A stretch of 64,000 nt of DNA, taken from assembly GCA_002505775.1 (NCBI GenBank), contig DAVY01000009.1:36065-100064 (forward strand), given 5' to 3'. Under the pieces are notes generated by a model that did not search any database, was not told the origin of the DNA, and saw only the letters and a program-made list of their open reading frames with translations. Both the position numbers and the translations under genes were made by a program. The first letter of the stretch is position 1. Every line of letters begins with the position of its first letter. Below, piece after piece: positions 53,823-63,124 of this stretch. The stretch comes from Euryarchaeota archaeon UBA130 (GTDB lineage Archaea; Thermoplasmatota; Poseidoniia; Poseidoniales; Thalassarchaeaceae).

Positions 53823-56800
53823 ATGTATAATCAGGCCTCGACTGACAGTTCCGGTAAAATCGGGATTTCCATACTTCTAACTTCAATCCTCTTGTTCAGC
53901 AACCACTCATTATTGGCGTCAGGACAAGTCTCTCCATCAACAAGTTGTGAAATATTAGTAGACTGGGACTACCAAGTAGACTGGCTCGACGAGCCCAACG
54001 AGGAAGACGAAATCTATACACTGAACCATGTTCACAGATACAAGGTAATTTTTGATCCTCCATTTGAATTAGGTGAATCGCCATCGGCTATCTCGGTAAG
54101 CTCAACGCATATGAGGTATTCATCTGGAGAAACCACTCCTGTAAATGTCTCCCACATCAGTGCAGGAGGAGAGGTCGATATTGAGTTGGAAACTGATCCC
54201 GAGTTCCAAGACAAAATTTTAGTTAACTTCTCCAGCACTGAGGCAGTATGCAGTAGAACAGTGTCTGTGACTAACTGGAATCAGCCAGTTGAAGATCATG
54301 AAATAACAAGAGAGACTTTCTGGTCATTAGAAGGCTCCGAGTCAGAGGAACAGAGTATCGAGTTTATGGGAAGGGGGTGGCAGAAGAGAACTGGCCCTAT
54401 TTTGGAATCGAATGAGCTTGGTAACGGATCTCTTAGAATGAATACCATGAATGGAACAAACGGAATCATTCTGGACTTGGATTTGGATAGGATATGGCTC
54501 AATGAGTCATATGACGGAAATAATCTGATATCTCAAGACTTCGAGATGCTAGGAAATGGATCTATGTTTCTTTCCGATGGAAATTCAGAGGGGTCCTTCG
54601 AAGAAGGGTTCTCAGCTCAGATTTCTGTAACACGGGCTGTGGTAAACCGCTCATGGAACGATGGAAGCCTCACAGAGAGAATCCTCATCGAGGGAGGGGG
54701 ATGGCTATCTTTCAGCGGGGGCGATAATGAAAGCTCAGAGGGGGGATTTGGACAGATAGAGAATTTCTACTTTGAATCCTTTGATGAAAACGGACTCAGA
54801 CGCACGCAGAATTTTCACATAGACGCCAATGCTTCGTTGAGGATATTAGGCGGACCGGACTTCTTCTCTTTCGAGCTCGATGATCTAATCATAAGAGAGA
54901 GGTGGTCTGATGATACTAGGGAAGAGCAGTTCTTTAGGGCATATGGGGAAGGGGATTTCGGTTTCGAAATAAGAGACGATGAATTCAATATCGATGTCAA
55001 TGGAACAATTCCGCTCGTACATATCGAGTCCAATGGAGGAGAGACGGTTTCTGACACCATCATAGTAGATGGTACTTATGATGGAGATATCGAGGGGAGC
55101 TTCGGATTAGTGAGGCAAATAGTTGACTCGGGAGTACAGCAAAATTCCGAAGGAGTGCCATACGAAGTCGATAAGATTCAGAATGAGTTCTGGTGGAATG
55201 TATCAGCTACTCCATTCGGACCGATCTCACAAGAGTTCGGGGCAGAGCACAACCTGACATACGAGTTCGTCGTCCCTCAACAAGATTGGCTAAATCGAAC
55301 GGTCAGGCTACAATATGTTGAGGATAATGGGACGATATCGGACGAATTTCCACCTGATTCTCCGATTATTGAAAGTCCTTCAAGACCACAAGCAAGCCCT
55401 CTGTTATCTAATCAAATATCAAGAGAAAGCGGGGTCTCCCCTAGTGTTGTTGTCCCTGGGGATTTCTTCACTCTGTTTTCAAATCCATCTAATATCTTGG
55501 AGGTCATAGTCCTCTCAACCTCCGAGAAAGAAATGGATGGTCATCTGGTCGAAGTCGCAGAGTGGGCAGGAAATATAGAATCTGAAGGGATTTCTGCCTC
55601 CGGATTCTTCGTCAATGAGGGCCCACTCTCCGGGCTATTGTATGAAGCGAATAGATGGATATCGCTCACAGGTGAGGAAGATGACCCTTCTTCAGGTCTG
55701 ACATTTATGGAATATCAGAAGGTTGACAGGGTACTTTATCCAACTGTCATCACTGCAGATGAGAACAGCCCCCCTTCCTTACTGTCGGTTTCATTCAGAG
55801 AGGGGTTCTTGCACACCGAGGGAGGGGTTTCCCACATTGAAATAATGATTGAGGACATAGACACGGACGTAATCTCAGTTACTGCCGATCTATCGTCTAT
55901 AGGGCTCGGGCAGGTCGCACTCTCAGATAGTGGACTATTGGGGGATACGACAATCAGCGATGATGTATGGACCTCGATAATTTTTCACGAGGGACTTGAG
56001 TTTGGTCAGTTCAACGTGCCCGTTATCATCAACGACTATTGGACCCAGGTAACAGATTATGGAGAAATAACAGTGGATAATCTTCCTCCCAGAGCAAACT
56101 CAATTATTTTGTCAGATCAATCAGCATACCGTGGCCAGACACTGGGAATATCGGTGGATTCGGTGGATGGTCACGGTGTTGATTCGGTCTCAGTGGATCT
56201 CCTCAGCGTAGGAGGGGAATTGTACAATCTAAGCTATTCAGAATCTACAGGTTATTGGTCTGGAGAATTTACTATTCCCTACACAATTCCTCCAGGAGAG
56301 AGAATCATACCGATTCGAATGTCCGATACACAGGGTGCCGAGATTTTCTCAAATAATTTAGAAGAAATGCCAGTTTTGGAGATAATCAACGAATTTCCGA
56401 CCTTAATTTCTCTAGAAATCTGGAGAGAGGGAACGTCCCTTACTTATGAGACCGATGAGGGAGACCTCATTCATCCAGTAATAGTCTCGAGTAATGGCGG
56501 ACAAATCGCCCATCAAATGGAGGTAGAGGTATCTGATCCGGATGGTGTCTCATCAGTTCAGGCAATAATTGGTAGATTGGCGGATATTGGGAAATCCGAG
56601 CAATGGTTGTTGCTGGTCGACGATGGGACATCTGGAGACAGGATTGCAGGAGATGGGATTTACACGCTATATTTCGAGGCTAGGTCAACAATTCCTGAAG
56701 GAGAATTGGAAATCAAAATCCGTGCTACAGATATTTTTGTCTCATCCACCCCTCCTGAGAATCAGGGGCACATACTTTCCGTCCAACACTCCGAATGCTG

Positions 56801-56924
56801 TAATGGCGACTCATCTTGGATGTCACAGAATTTTTCAACAATAGTCTTAATCTCCTCATTTTCTATCTTACTCATTGGAATGGCAGCTGTAATTCTTCAA
56901 ATCAGAAAGTCAGACTTTGATTGA
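53823..56924 (+). CDS. Large exported protein with Ig-like repeats and a C-terminal anchor
   Basis: 1033 residues. A signal peptide (ISILLTSILLFSNHSLLASG), a long beta-rich, Asn/Ser/Asp-rich domain with many N-x-S/T sites to about residue 550, then three related Ig-like units at about 675-765, 780-870 and 890-980. The last carries VDDGTSGDRIAGDGIYTLYF, a frequent repeat motif in archaeal cell-surface proteins. A CC pair precedes the C-terminal membrane helix (IVLISSFSILLIGMAAVIL). No catalytic motif is seen; it is probably a surface or adhesion protein. It follows the acyltransferase by 57 bases. Confidence 0.75.
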   Translation: MYNQASTDSSGKIGISILLTSILLFSNHSLLASGQVSPSTSCEILVDWDYQVDWLDEPNEEDEIYTLNHVHRYKVIFDPPFELGESPSAISVSSTHMRYSSGETTPVNVSHISAGGEVDIELETDPEFQDKILVNFSSTEAVCSRTVSVTNWNQPVEDHEITRETFWSLEGSESEEQSIEFMGRGWQKRTGPILESNELGNGSLRMNTMNGTNGIILDLDLDRIWLNESYDGNNLISQDFEMLGNGSMFLSDGNSEGSFEEGFSAQISVTRAVVNRSWNDGSLTERILIEGGGWLSFSGGDNESSEGGFGQIENFYFESFDENGLRRTQNFHIDANASLRILGGPDFFSFELDDLIIRERWSDDTREEQFFRAYGEGDFGFEIRDDEFNIDVNGTIPLVHIESNGGETVSDTIIVDGTYDGDIEGSFGLVRQIVDSGVQQNSEGVPYEVDKIQNEFWWNVSATPFGPISQEFGAEHNLTYEFVVPQQDWLNRTVRLQYVEDNGTISDEFPPDSPIIESPSRPQASPLLSNQISRESGVSPSVVVPGDFFTLFSNPSNILEVIVLSTSEKEMDGHLVEVAEWAGNIESEGISASGFFVNEGPLSGLLYEANRWISLTGEEDDPSSGLTFMEYQKVDRVLYPTVITADENSPPSLLSVSFREGFLHTEGGVSHIEIMIEDIDTDVISVTADLSSIGLGQVALSDSGLLGDTTISDDVWTSIIFHEGLEFGQFNVPVIINDYWTQVTDYGEITVDNLPPRANSIILSDQSAYRGQTLGISVDSVDGHGVDSVSVDLLSVGGELYNLSYSESTGYWSGEFTIPYTIPPGERIIPIRMSDTQGAEIFSNNLEEMPVLEIINEFPTLISLEIWREGTSLTYETDEGDLIHPVIVSSNGGQIAHQMEVEVSDPDGVSSVQAIIGRLADIGKSEQWLLLVDDGTSGDRIAGDGIYTLYFEARSTIPEGELEIKIRATDIFVSSTPPENQGHILSVQHSECCNGDSSWMSQNFSTIVLISSFSILLIGMAAVILQIRKSDFD

Positions 56925-56927
56925 TAA

Positions 56928-57002
56928 TGGTACGAGTGCCGGGATTTGAACCCGGGTTCCGGCGTTGGCAACGCCGGGTGATAACCACTACACTACACTC
57001 GT
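56928..57002 (-). tRNA. tRNA-Gly (GCC)
   Basis: On the minus strand the 72 bases from 57002 to 56931 fold as a tRNA: acceptor stem ACGAGTG/CACTCGT, D arm with AGTGGTTATCA, anticodon stem CGGCG/CGCCG with loop TTGCCAA (anticodon GCC, glycine), and T arm CCGGG-TTCAAAT-CCCGG. The discriminator is A and CCA (56928-56930) is encoded. No intron. It lies between convergent ends of the exoprotein gene and the ArsC-like gene. Confidence 0.95.
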
Positions 57003-57031
57003 GTGTTGTCAGGGAAACCAGAATCGCTTTT

Positions 57032-57409
57032 CTAAGCGTCGGTCCATTCATCGACCGAGTCTCTGATGAGATCTGCGATTCTCTGCATAGTAAATCTGTA
57101 GAATTCAATTGACTTTCCAAGAGGATCTTCCAACCCCCAGTCATTATCGATAGGGATATTTGGACATTGAACTCCACAACCCATGCTGATTATCTTATCA
57201 TGGCCCGTTGTATCAATGTCATCCAATGACTTGGGATAAAGACCCGAACAATCTATCCCCTCTTCTGTGAGAACCCTCATCGCATTAGCATTTACTTCTT
57301 CCCCGGGATGAGTGCCAGCTGAGGTTGCATCATGCCCTTGACTCCTGGCAATGGCCTCTGCCATTTGGCTTCTGCACGTATTTCCGACACATACAAACAG
57401 AATCTTCAT
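57032..57409 (-). CDS. ArsC-type arsenate reductase/low-molecular-weight phosphatase
   Basis: 125 residues from ATG 57409. FVCVGNTCRSQMAEA is the phosphate-binding loop (CX5R) of low-molecular-weight phosphatases; MGCGVQCPNIP and DWGLEDPLGKS match the thioredoxin-coupled arsenate reductases (pI258 type), which use a second Cys pair. This supports arsenate reduction over protein phosphatase activity. No ars transporter is next to it. It is divergent from the Mrp-like gene across about 100 bases. The frame is open upstream but the extra residues are not family-like. Confidence 0.85.
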   Translation of the reverse strand: MKILFVCVGNTCRSQMAEAIARSQGHDATSAGTHPGEEVNANAMRVLTEEGIDCSGLYPKSLDDIDTTGHDKIISMGCGVQCPNIPIDNDWGLEDPLGKSIEFYRFTMQRIADLIRDSVDEWTDA

Positions 57410-57511
57410 GAATATCGGAATTAGGCGTAGTAAATTAATGAATTCCATATAGCATATTTTTCCTAATATAGTTTGAATAGCATTGAAGTATCCCCACCAC
57501 TGCCATGAACT

Positions 57512-58516
57512 ATGGCAGATTCCCCAGTGTCTCACCATTCGCCCGAATCTCCTCCTGAACAAGAGGCAAACTCGAATCAGCGAGCTCAGATGGAACAGGC
57601 ATATCAGCAGATGCAAAGGAAAATGAGAATGTCCAAAATGAGCGAGACAATCAAGCACAAGATCATGGTTCTTTCCGGAAAGGGTGGCGTTGGAAAGACC
57701 ACTGTTGCGACTGGAATAGCCTTATCCCTAGCAAAAATGGGAAAGAAAGTTGGGCTGATGGATATCGATATCACCGGTCCAAATGTGCCAAAAATGATGG
57801 GTTTGGAGGGTACTGAGTTACACATAGAGGATGGCCAGATTTTCCCTGCAATCGGCCCCCATGGGATAAAGGTGATCTCAATGGCATTCTTGATTGAAGA
57901 TCCGGATAAGCCAGTGATTTGGAGAGGACCTATCAAGCTCGGAGCAATCCAGCAGTTCATAGGAGATGTGGCTTGGGGGGATCTGGATACACTCGTTATC
58001 GACTTCCCGCCCGGTACGGGAGACGAGCCTCTGACTGTCAGTCAGACTCTGCCCAACTTGGATGGAGTAGTGATTGTTACTACGCCGCAGGAAGTAGCAC
58101 TGCTAGATAGTCGGAAATCCATCAATTTCGCAAAAACAATTTCCGTACCAGTCCTCGGGGTCGTTGAGAATATGAGTGGTTACAAATTATCAGGTGTTGC
58201 TAGCCCAGGCGCAGAATTCTCTCTCACTGGCCCGAATGGTGTTCCGATTAGCATCATAGCATCGCAAGATGGGGCATGGTCTACTACTCTGGATCTATTC
58301 AAATCCGGAGGAGGGGAGGAATCTGCTCAGGATTTGGAGGTTCCATTTTTGGGAAGACTGCCATTTGACCCAGGAGTAGTCAGGGGCGGAGATGACGGAG
58401 TTCACAGAATCGTAGCGGATCCAAACGGAGAAACAGCCAGAGCTTTCGGCGACGTAGTAGAAAATATTCTGAATTCTCTGGATAACCGCAATACTCACAA
58501 TGTAAAGATTACTTGA
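57512..58516 (+). CDS. Mrp/ApbC/NBP35-like P-loop ATPase lacking cysteine
   Basis: 334 residues. SGKGGVGKTTVATGIA at 55-70, DIDITGPNVPKMMG, IVIDFPPGTGDEPLT-like VIDFPPGTGDEPLT, and VVTTPQEVALLD are as in Mrp/ApbC proteins that carry 4Fe-4S clusters. After VVENMS (about 215-220) the family has CPxC, the cluster-binding pair; here this is replaced by a cysteine-free stretch of about 45 residues (GYKLSGVASPGAEF...). In fact the whole protein has no cysteine. It should bind ATP and perhaps dimerise but cannot bind a cluster in the known way. Polar N-terminal tail of about 45 residues. Confidence 0.88.
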   Translation: MADSPVSHHSPESPPEQEANSNQRAQMEQAYQQMQRKMRMSKMSETIKHKIMVLSGKGGVGKTTVATGIALSLAKMGKKVGLMDIDITGPNVPKMMGLEGTELHIEDGQIFPAIGPHGIKVISMAFLIEDPDKPVIWRGPIKLGAIQQFIGDVAWGDLDTLVIDFPPGTGDEPLTVSQTLPNLDGVVIVTTPQEVALLDSRKSINFAKTISVPVLGVVENMSGYKLSGVASPGAEFSLTGPNGVPISIIASQDGAWSTTLDLFKSGGGEESAQDLEVPFLGRLPFDPGVVRGGDDGVHRIVADPNGETARAFGDVVENILNSLDNRNTHNVKIT

Positions 58517-58573
58517 AAAGAGTGATTTTTAGGGTCGAATTCATTTCAAAGATGCCTCTCGGTGGATATTGAC

Positions 58574-60682
58574 ATGGCTGTTGGCAGTGGGATCTACATC
58601 ACTTGGATCACTGGTGCAATATTGCTCAGTATCGCGATGATGCCCATATTCAAGCCCCCCTACACAAAAGTCAGAATCGAGGGTTTCATCGATATGTTCA
58701 GAAGATACTGGGCCCACATGATAATCGTTTTCTCGGTATATCTGTGGAAGGATATCCTTGATGGTTTAGACAGGGTACTAATGGCACACACTCAGCTCGA
58801 CATGACCCCATATGTTTACGCAATCGAAGGAGACATAGTGCTATGGATTCAAGAGGCATTCAGAACCCCGCTTCTCGATGTTATTCTGACACATTTCTAC
58901 GTTATGGGATTCATGACGGTAACCTTTGCATCCTTCGTATATCCAATATACTTTGATGATAGGTACATGGCAGATAGAGTGTCACTATCGATGTTCTGGG
59001 TGTACATTCTCGCCATTCCATTCTACTTGTTCTTCAATGTAAGAGTAACTGGAGACTATATCCCCCTAATGGAAACTGTTGCTTATGATCTCACCCCAGA
59101 AATACACAATTGGTTCACAAGGATTGACCCATTCACAAATGGGATGCCAAGCTTACACATAGGCTTGCCATTCGCAATCTGGCTGACCATGACTAGATGG
59201 GATGAGGATGGTAGATGGATGAAGTTCAGAAGATTCTTGGTGGCCTTCATTGCACTCACAGCTTTCTCAATCATCTATCTCGGAATCCATTGGGCGATAG
59301 ACATCATAGGTGGAATGTTAGTCGCAATCGCTTCGGTTGCAGTCACCGAAAGAACTCACAAAGGAATTTGGACGGTAGCAGATGAGAGGCTTTTCACTCG
59401 TAAGCTTGCAAGACTAATCGACGATCCAAAGGGTTTCATGAAAGAACTCAGAACTTATCTGAATCAGAGGTTTTCTCCCTTGAAAGAACCCGGAAGCAAG
59501 CAGACAAGTGTATTCATCGCCGCACTTTTACTATCCACAGGGCTAGTTCTATTGTGGGATGCGACACATCAGGACTTTCCTGTAGAGGGTGTTGAATGGC
59601 CAACATCTGCGGCAGGATCGGATGATTGGCTAATTGGAATCGAGGTCGATCCCCAAATGGACGGAGTGGATGACATTGAGGTTTCTGCACTGAATATCAG
59701 TGTAGAAGATTCCAGAGACCCCGTGTTACTCTCTGGGTCAAATTGGTACGAGGAACCAAGTGTTTCCATCTCTGGTCCATTTTTGTTACTCAACAATGAA
59801 ACCAGACTAGATTTATACTATCTCGAGTCGGATATAGACCCCTTTGCTCCAGTCTACTCTATCAATACTGATTTTGATATCGAAATGTCTGATATTGGTC
59901 AGGACCAAGATGGAAGTCCTCTGATCATAATTTTTTCCGATGATGAGGTAATTTCTATCGACTATAATCAAGAAATAAAACAAATTGAGGGAATACCTGC
60001 CGATTTAGAAACTCTGGAGGTTTCTGGAAATTCTATAGCGTGGTCTCTGAAAAATGATACTTCTGGCCCTACTGTGTACTCCTCCTTCCTGACAGGAACA
60101 ACCTCTGAAACCTCTGTTAACTTGGATGTGGTAGCCAAGGAAGATCAAGACCAATTTCTGATTGACGAGTCAGGGATTGATATCGATTACTCCAACGCGA
60201 GCGTTGTGGAAATATCCGTTGACGGCCAATCAATTGTGGCAGTAGTTGACATAGGCCCGATCAAGAGGACAGTATTCGTGGATACCGTCTCAGGAATGCA
60301 GACATTAATTTCCAATCCTCTCTGGGAATCCTCCTCTCCTAGCATAGGACATGGCCATGTCGCCTTCCTACAGATACCAAGATATCAGCCAGGGTCAACT
60401 ATTCCAGAACAGTCCGAGACTCCTCAGGTATTCATCTACGAACTGGATACAAACCAAACTAGACAGCTTACTTTTGATGATCAAGAGAGCCACTCTAGCC
60501 CACAAGTCACCGTTGGAGGAGTTGGCTGGATTGTATCCGGAATAGATGGTGAGGCAGAGTTGACTTGGTACGACATGGAGGAGACATTCGAGCCATATTC
60601 GTCAGTTCTATTACAAACCTCGGTGGTTCTTATGATTCCATTGGTTTTCACATGGGCAAGACAGAAGCAAAGTGAAAGGTAA
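58574..60682 (+). CDS. PAP2-family membrane enzyme fused to an extracytoplasmic propeller-like domain
   Basis: 702 residues from ATG 58574 (GGTGG eight bases upstream; GTG 58562 is possible). The first 260 residues have six membrane helices and the PAP2 motifs GMPSLHIGLPF and YLGIHWAIDIIGG, as in lipid phosphatases and AUR1/inositol-phosphotransferase-like enzymes. Another helix near 320 leads to an outside domain of about 330 residues with beta repeats and YELDTNQTRQLTFDDQE and SPQVTVGGVGWIVSG, a TolB/propeller-like pattern. A last helix near 680 re-enters the membrane. The fusion is unusual; substrate unknown. Confidence 0.8.
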   Translation: MAVGSGIYITWITGAILLSIAMMPIFKPPYTKVRIEGFIDMFRRYWAHMIIVFSVYLWKDILDGLDRVLMAHTQLDMTPYVYAIEGDIVLWIQEAFRTPLLDVILTHFYVMGFMTVTFASFVYPIYFDDRYMADRVSLSMFWVYILAIPFYLFFNVRVTGDYIPLMETVAYDLTPEIHNWFTRIDPFTNGMPSLHIGLPFAIWLTMTRWDEDGRWMKFRRFLVAFIALTAFSIIYLGIHWAIDIIGGMLVAIASVAVTERTHKGIWTVADERLFTRKLARLIDDPKGFMKELRTYLNQRFSPLKEPGSKQTSVFIAALLLSTGLVLLWDATHQDFPVEGVEWPTSAAGSDDWLIGIEVDPQMDGVDDIEVSALNISVEDSRDPVLLSGSNWYEEPSVSISGPFLLLNNETRLDLYYLESDIDPFAPVYSINTDFDIEMSDIGQDQDGSPLIIIFSDDEVISIDYNQEIKQIEGIPADLETLEVSGNSIAWSLKNDTSGPTVYSSFLTGTTSETSVNLDVVAKEDQDQFLIDESGIDIDYSNASVVEISVDGQSIVAVVDIGPIKRTVFVDTVSGMQTLISNPLWESSSPSIGHGHVAFLQIPRYQPGSTIPEQSETPQVFIYELDTNQTRQLTFDDQESHSSPQVTVGGVGWIVSGIDGEAELTWYDMEETFEPYSSVLLQTSVVLMIPLVFTWARQKQSER

Positions 60683-60688
60683 TCACAG

Positions 60689-61768
60689 TTATTCAGCCAG
60701 TCTGAACATTTCATCCAATGATCTCTTAGCTCTATGAATCACATCATCATCGATCTCGATAATTTGTTCGGGCACAGGGTCCCTCAATGCTTGCAGAATG
60801 TCCTCTAATTGAGTCCTCTTCATATGCCTACACATGACACACGCCCCTAGTAAGTTGATGTCATCCTCACTCTCTGCGAGAACCCTCTCGGCTGTACCAC
60901 ATTCGGTTATCAGCATAATATCCGGCTTTCCCTCAGAGGCGAGGCGCATCGCCTCCCTCATCAAAAGCTCGCTACTACCGACAAAATCACTCTGCTCAAG
61001 AACCCCCGCATCACATTCTGGATGAGATAGGACCTGCAAATCTATACCATGTGACTCCATTCTTTTCCTCCATGAAATCACCTTCTCTCCTGTAAACTCA
61101 GCATGGACCTCGCACTCGCCATCAAAAATTATCACCTCCTTCTTTCCTAGTAGGTGGTTCTGCACATGCTTGCCCATGAATCTGTCAGGGACGAATATCA
61201 GCTTATCTCCAGGTAATCTCTCACATATTCGCAGATAGTTGCTGCTAGTAACACAAACATCACACTCAGCCTTTACGGCGGCAGTGGTGTTGATGTAACA
61301 CGCGATAGGTACGCCCGGATATTTTCTTCGTAGCTTTACAACGTCTTCAGCAGAAATGCCATCACTCAATGAACAACCCGCCTCTGGCGAAGGATGCAAG
61401 ATCGTTTTATGAGGACTGACTATCTTAGCAGTCTCAGCCATGAATCTAACACTAGAAAAAAGAATCCTCTCTTGTGGAGCATCCCTAGCAGCCTTGGATA
61501 GAGTGTAACTGTCTGAAACAGAATCAGCGACCCCGTACACTATGTCTGGGGTCTGATAGGAATGAGCAATCAAGAAGACATTCTTTTCTATTTTCAATTT
61601 GTTTATTTCCAGAGTCAATGGTGAAATTGCCCTACAAATTCGCATATCCCATCTTTCCTTCTGTCCTATGGCATCAAAAAGTCTCTCAGCCTCAGTTTCA
61701 ATCTCCTCAGGAGTGAAAATCTTGGGCACCAAATCTCCTCTAGGCGAGGGAACTTTCGGCATCTGCAT
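60689..61768 (-). CDS. nadA: Quinolinate synthase A
   Basis: 359 residues. AHSYQTPDIVYGVADSVSDS and SSVRFMAETAKI start the triple domain; GCSLSD, HPECDAG and CVMCRHMKR carry the three cysteines that bind the 4Fe-4S cluster. It condenses iminoaspartate with dihydroxyacetone phosphate in NAD synthesis. The N-terminal extension of about 40 residues is longer than in archaeal NadA of minimal size. nadB and nadC are not adjacent. It is convergent with the PAP2 fusion gene and divergent from bud32. Confidence 0.95.
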   Translation of the reverse strand: MQMPKVPSPRGDLVPKIFTPEEIETEAERLFDAIGQKERWDMRICRAISPLTLEINKLKIEKNVFLIAHSYQTPDIVYGVADSVSDSYTLSKAARDAPQERILFSSVRFMAETAKIVSPHKTILHPSPEAGCSLSDGISAEDVVKLRRKYPGVPIACYINTTAAVKAECDVCVTSSNYLRICERLPGDKLIFVPDRFMGKHVQNHLLGKKEVIIFDGECEVHAEFTGEKVISWRKRMESHGIDLQVLSHPECDAGVLEQSDFVGSSELLMREAMRLASEGKPDIMLITECGTAERVLAESEDDINLLGACVMCRHMKRTQLEDILQALRDPVPEQIIEIDDDVIHRAKRSLDEMFRLAE

Positions 61769-61829
61769 ACTTAATCCTCCACCCTCGCTCCAGTGGAATC
61801 GCTTTCAAGGTATGTGACTTCCCGCAACC

Positions 61830-62492
61830 ATGGCCGGACTCCATTTTCAGTATTGGGAAGAGTCTGAAATAATCCATGAAGGCGCAGAAGCGAGAGTGTC
61901 TTCTGGACTATGGCTGGGAATTCCAGCTGTATTGAAGACAAGGAGAAGAAGAGGCTACAGACACCCAGAATTGGACTACAGACTCACTAGGAGTAGGATT
62001 TCTGTCGAGGCAAAGATACTCTCAAGGCTTCAGTCAAAAAACTTCCCAGCTCCAAGACTCCTAGAATTAGACTTGGAAGCAAGCTGGATGGTATTGACAC
62101 TAATTGAAGGAAGACCAATCTATGAGTCTTTGCTAGACAAATCAGCAACTGATGAGGATCTGGAAATGATAGGCTCAATAATCAGGAGCCTCCACGAACT
62201 AGGTTTCTCTCATGGCGATCTAACGACTCATAACATAATGGTCGACAAAGACCGAAAAATCTCACTTTTGGATTTTGGACTTTCGAGAGTATCTGCTGAA
62301 TTAGAGCATTTTGGTCAAGATTTGCAAGTATTGAATGAATGCTTGTCGGCAAGCCATTCTGATTTTGAGGGAGCAATAGAAAGAGTAATTTCAGGATATA
62401 GGGACGCTTCAGACTCAGATAAAAAACCAAACGCAGAAATGGTAATTTCCCGGTTCAATGACATTAGGAACAGAGTAAGGTATCTGGGGTAG
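61830..62492 (+). CDS. bud32: KEOPS complex kinase Bud32
   Basis: 220 residues. SEIIHEGAEARVSSGLWLG and AVLKTRRRRGYRHPELD, then SHGDLTTHNIMV (catalytic Asp, Asn) and LLDFGLS, are diagnostic of the small atypical kinase Bud32/PRPK. As part of KEOPS it supports Kae1 in threonylcarbamoylation of adenosine 37 of tRNAs that read ANN codons. It is free-standing, not fused to Kae1. It is followed five bases later by the ITPase gene. ATG 61830 has no ribosome-binding site, so the mRNA may be leaderless. Confidence 0.92.
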   Translation: MAGLHFQYWEESEIIHEGAEARVSSGLWLGIPAVLKTRRRRGYRHPELDYRLTRSRISVEAKILSRLQSKNFPAPRLLELDLEASWMVLTLIEGRPIYESLLDKSATDEDLEMIGSIIRSLHELGFSHGDLTTHNIMVDKDRKISLLDFGLSRVSAELEHFGQDLQVLNECLSASHSDFEGAIERVISGYRDASDSDKKPNAEMVISRFNDIRNRVRYLG

Positions 62493-62496
62493 TAAA

Positions 62497-63090
62497 ATGC
62501 GTGTTATTTTTGTTACAGCAAACACAAACAAACTGGAAGAGGCGAAAAGGTATCTCGAGCCACTAGGTTTGGAGATTGAGCAAATGATGATCGGGGGGGA
62601 AGCCCCAGAATTTATTGAGCCCCAATCTGATGACTTGGAGCAAATAGCAATTTCCAAAGCTGATCAAGCAATGTCAATGGTTCCAGAATCACAAAAATCT
62701 GATTGTGCAATTCTTGTCGAAGACTCAGGATTATTTATCGACTCATTGGAGGGTTTTCCAGGTACGTATTCATCATTCGTTTTCAGGAAAATTGGAGTTG
62801 ATGGAATACTACGTCTGATGAATGGTAACAAAATGAAAGGTTGCGAGTATAGAGCCGTGTCTGTGTTGGTTATAGGCGAAAGGAAAATTATCGCCAAGGG
62901 CGTTTGTAGAGGGAAAATAAGTGATAAAATTTCAGGAACAGGAGGTTTTGGCTATGATCCAATTTTTGTTCCTGATGACTCTGATGGTAGATCATTCGCA
63001 CAAATGAGCAGGGAAGAGAAGTCATCCATTTCGCATAGAGGGAAGTCATTGAAGGCGTTATCTGAAGCAATCAGTTCCCCGTCAATGTGA
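62497..63090 (+). CDS. XTP/dITP diphosphatase (RdgB/HAM1 family)
   Basis: 197 residues. TANTNKLEEAKRYL, VEDSGLFIDSLEGFPGTYSS, GTGGFGYDPIFVP and SHRGKSLKAL are the standard blocks. The enzyme removes inosine, xanthosine and similar deaminated nucleotides from the triphosphate pool. It starts five bases after bud32 and is likely in the same transcript, a pairing I regard as plausible for archaea but did not check. Confidence 0.93.
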   Translation: MRVIFVTANTNKLEEAKRYLEPLGLEIEQMMIGGEAPEFIEPQSDDLEQIAISKADQAMSMVPESQKSDCAILVEDSGLFIDSLEGFPGTYSSFVFRKIGVDGILRLMNGNKMKGCEYRAVSVLVIGERKIIAKGVCRGKISDKISGTGGFGYDPIFVPDDSDGRSFAQMSREEKSSISHRGKSLKALSEAISSPSM

Positions 63091-63124
63091 AGTCATACCC
63101 CCTCCTGTCAGGACTGCGAGTGAC

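Noticed and set aside
56921..57010. Short inverted repeats near the tRNA as an attachment site
   Set aside because: They are the stems of tRNA-Gly itself, and no integrase or duplicated tRNA end lies nearby.
57410..57658. N-terminal extension of the ArsC-like protein
   Set aside because: The family starts at MKILFVCVGNTCRS (ATG 57409). The upstream part overlaps the divergent Mrp-like gene and its residues have no match.
57512..58516. Calling this gene a normal Fe-S cluster carrier
   Set aside because: No cysteine is present anywhere in the protein, so the known cluster-binding mode is not possible.
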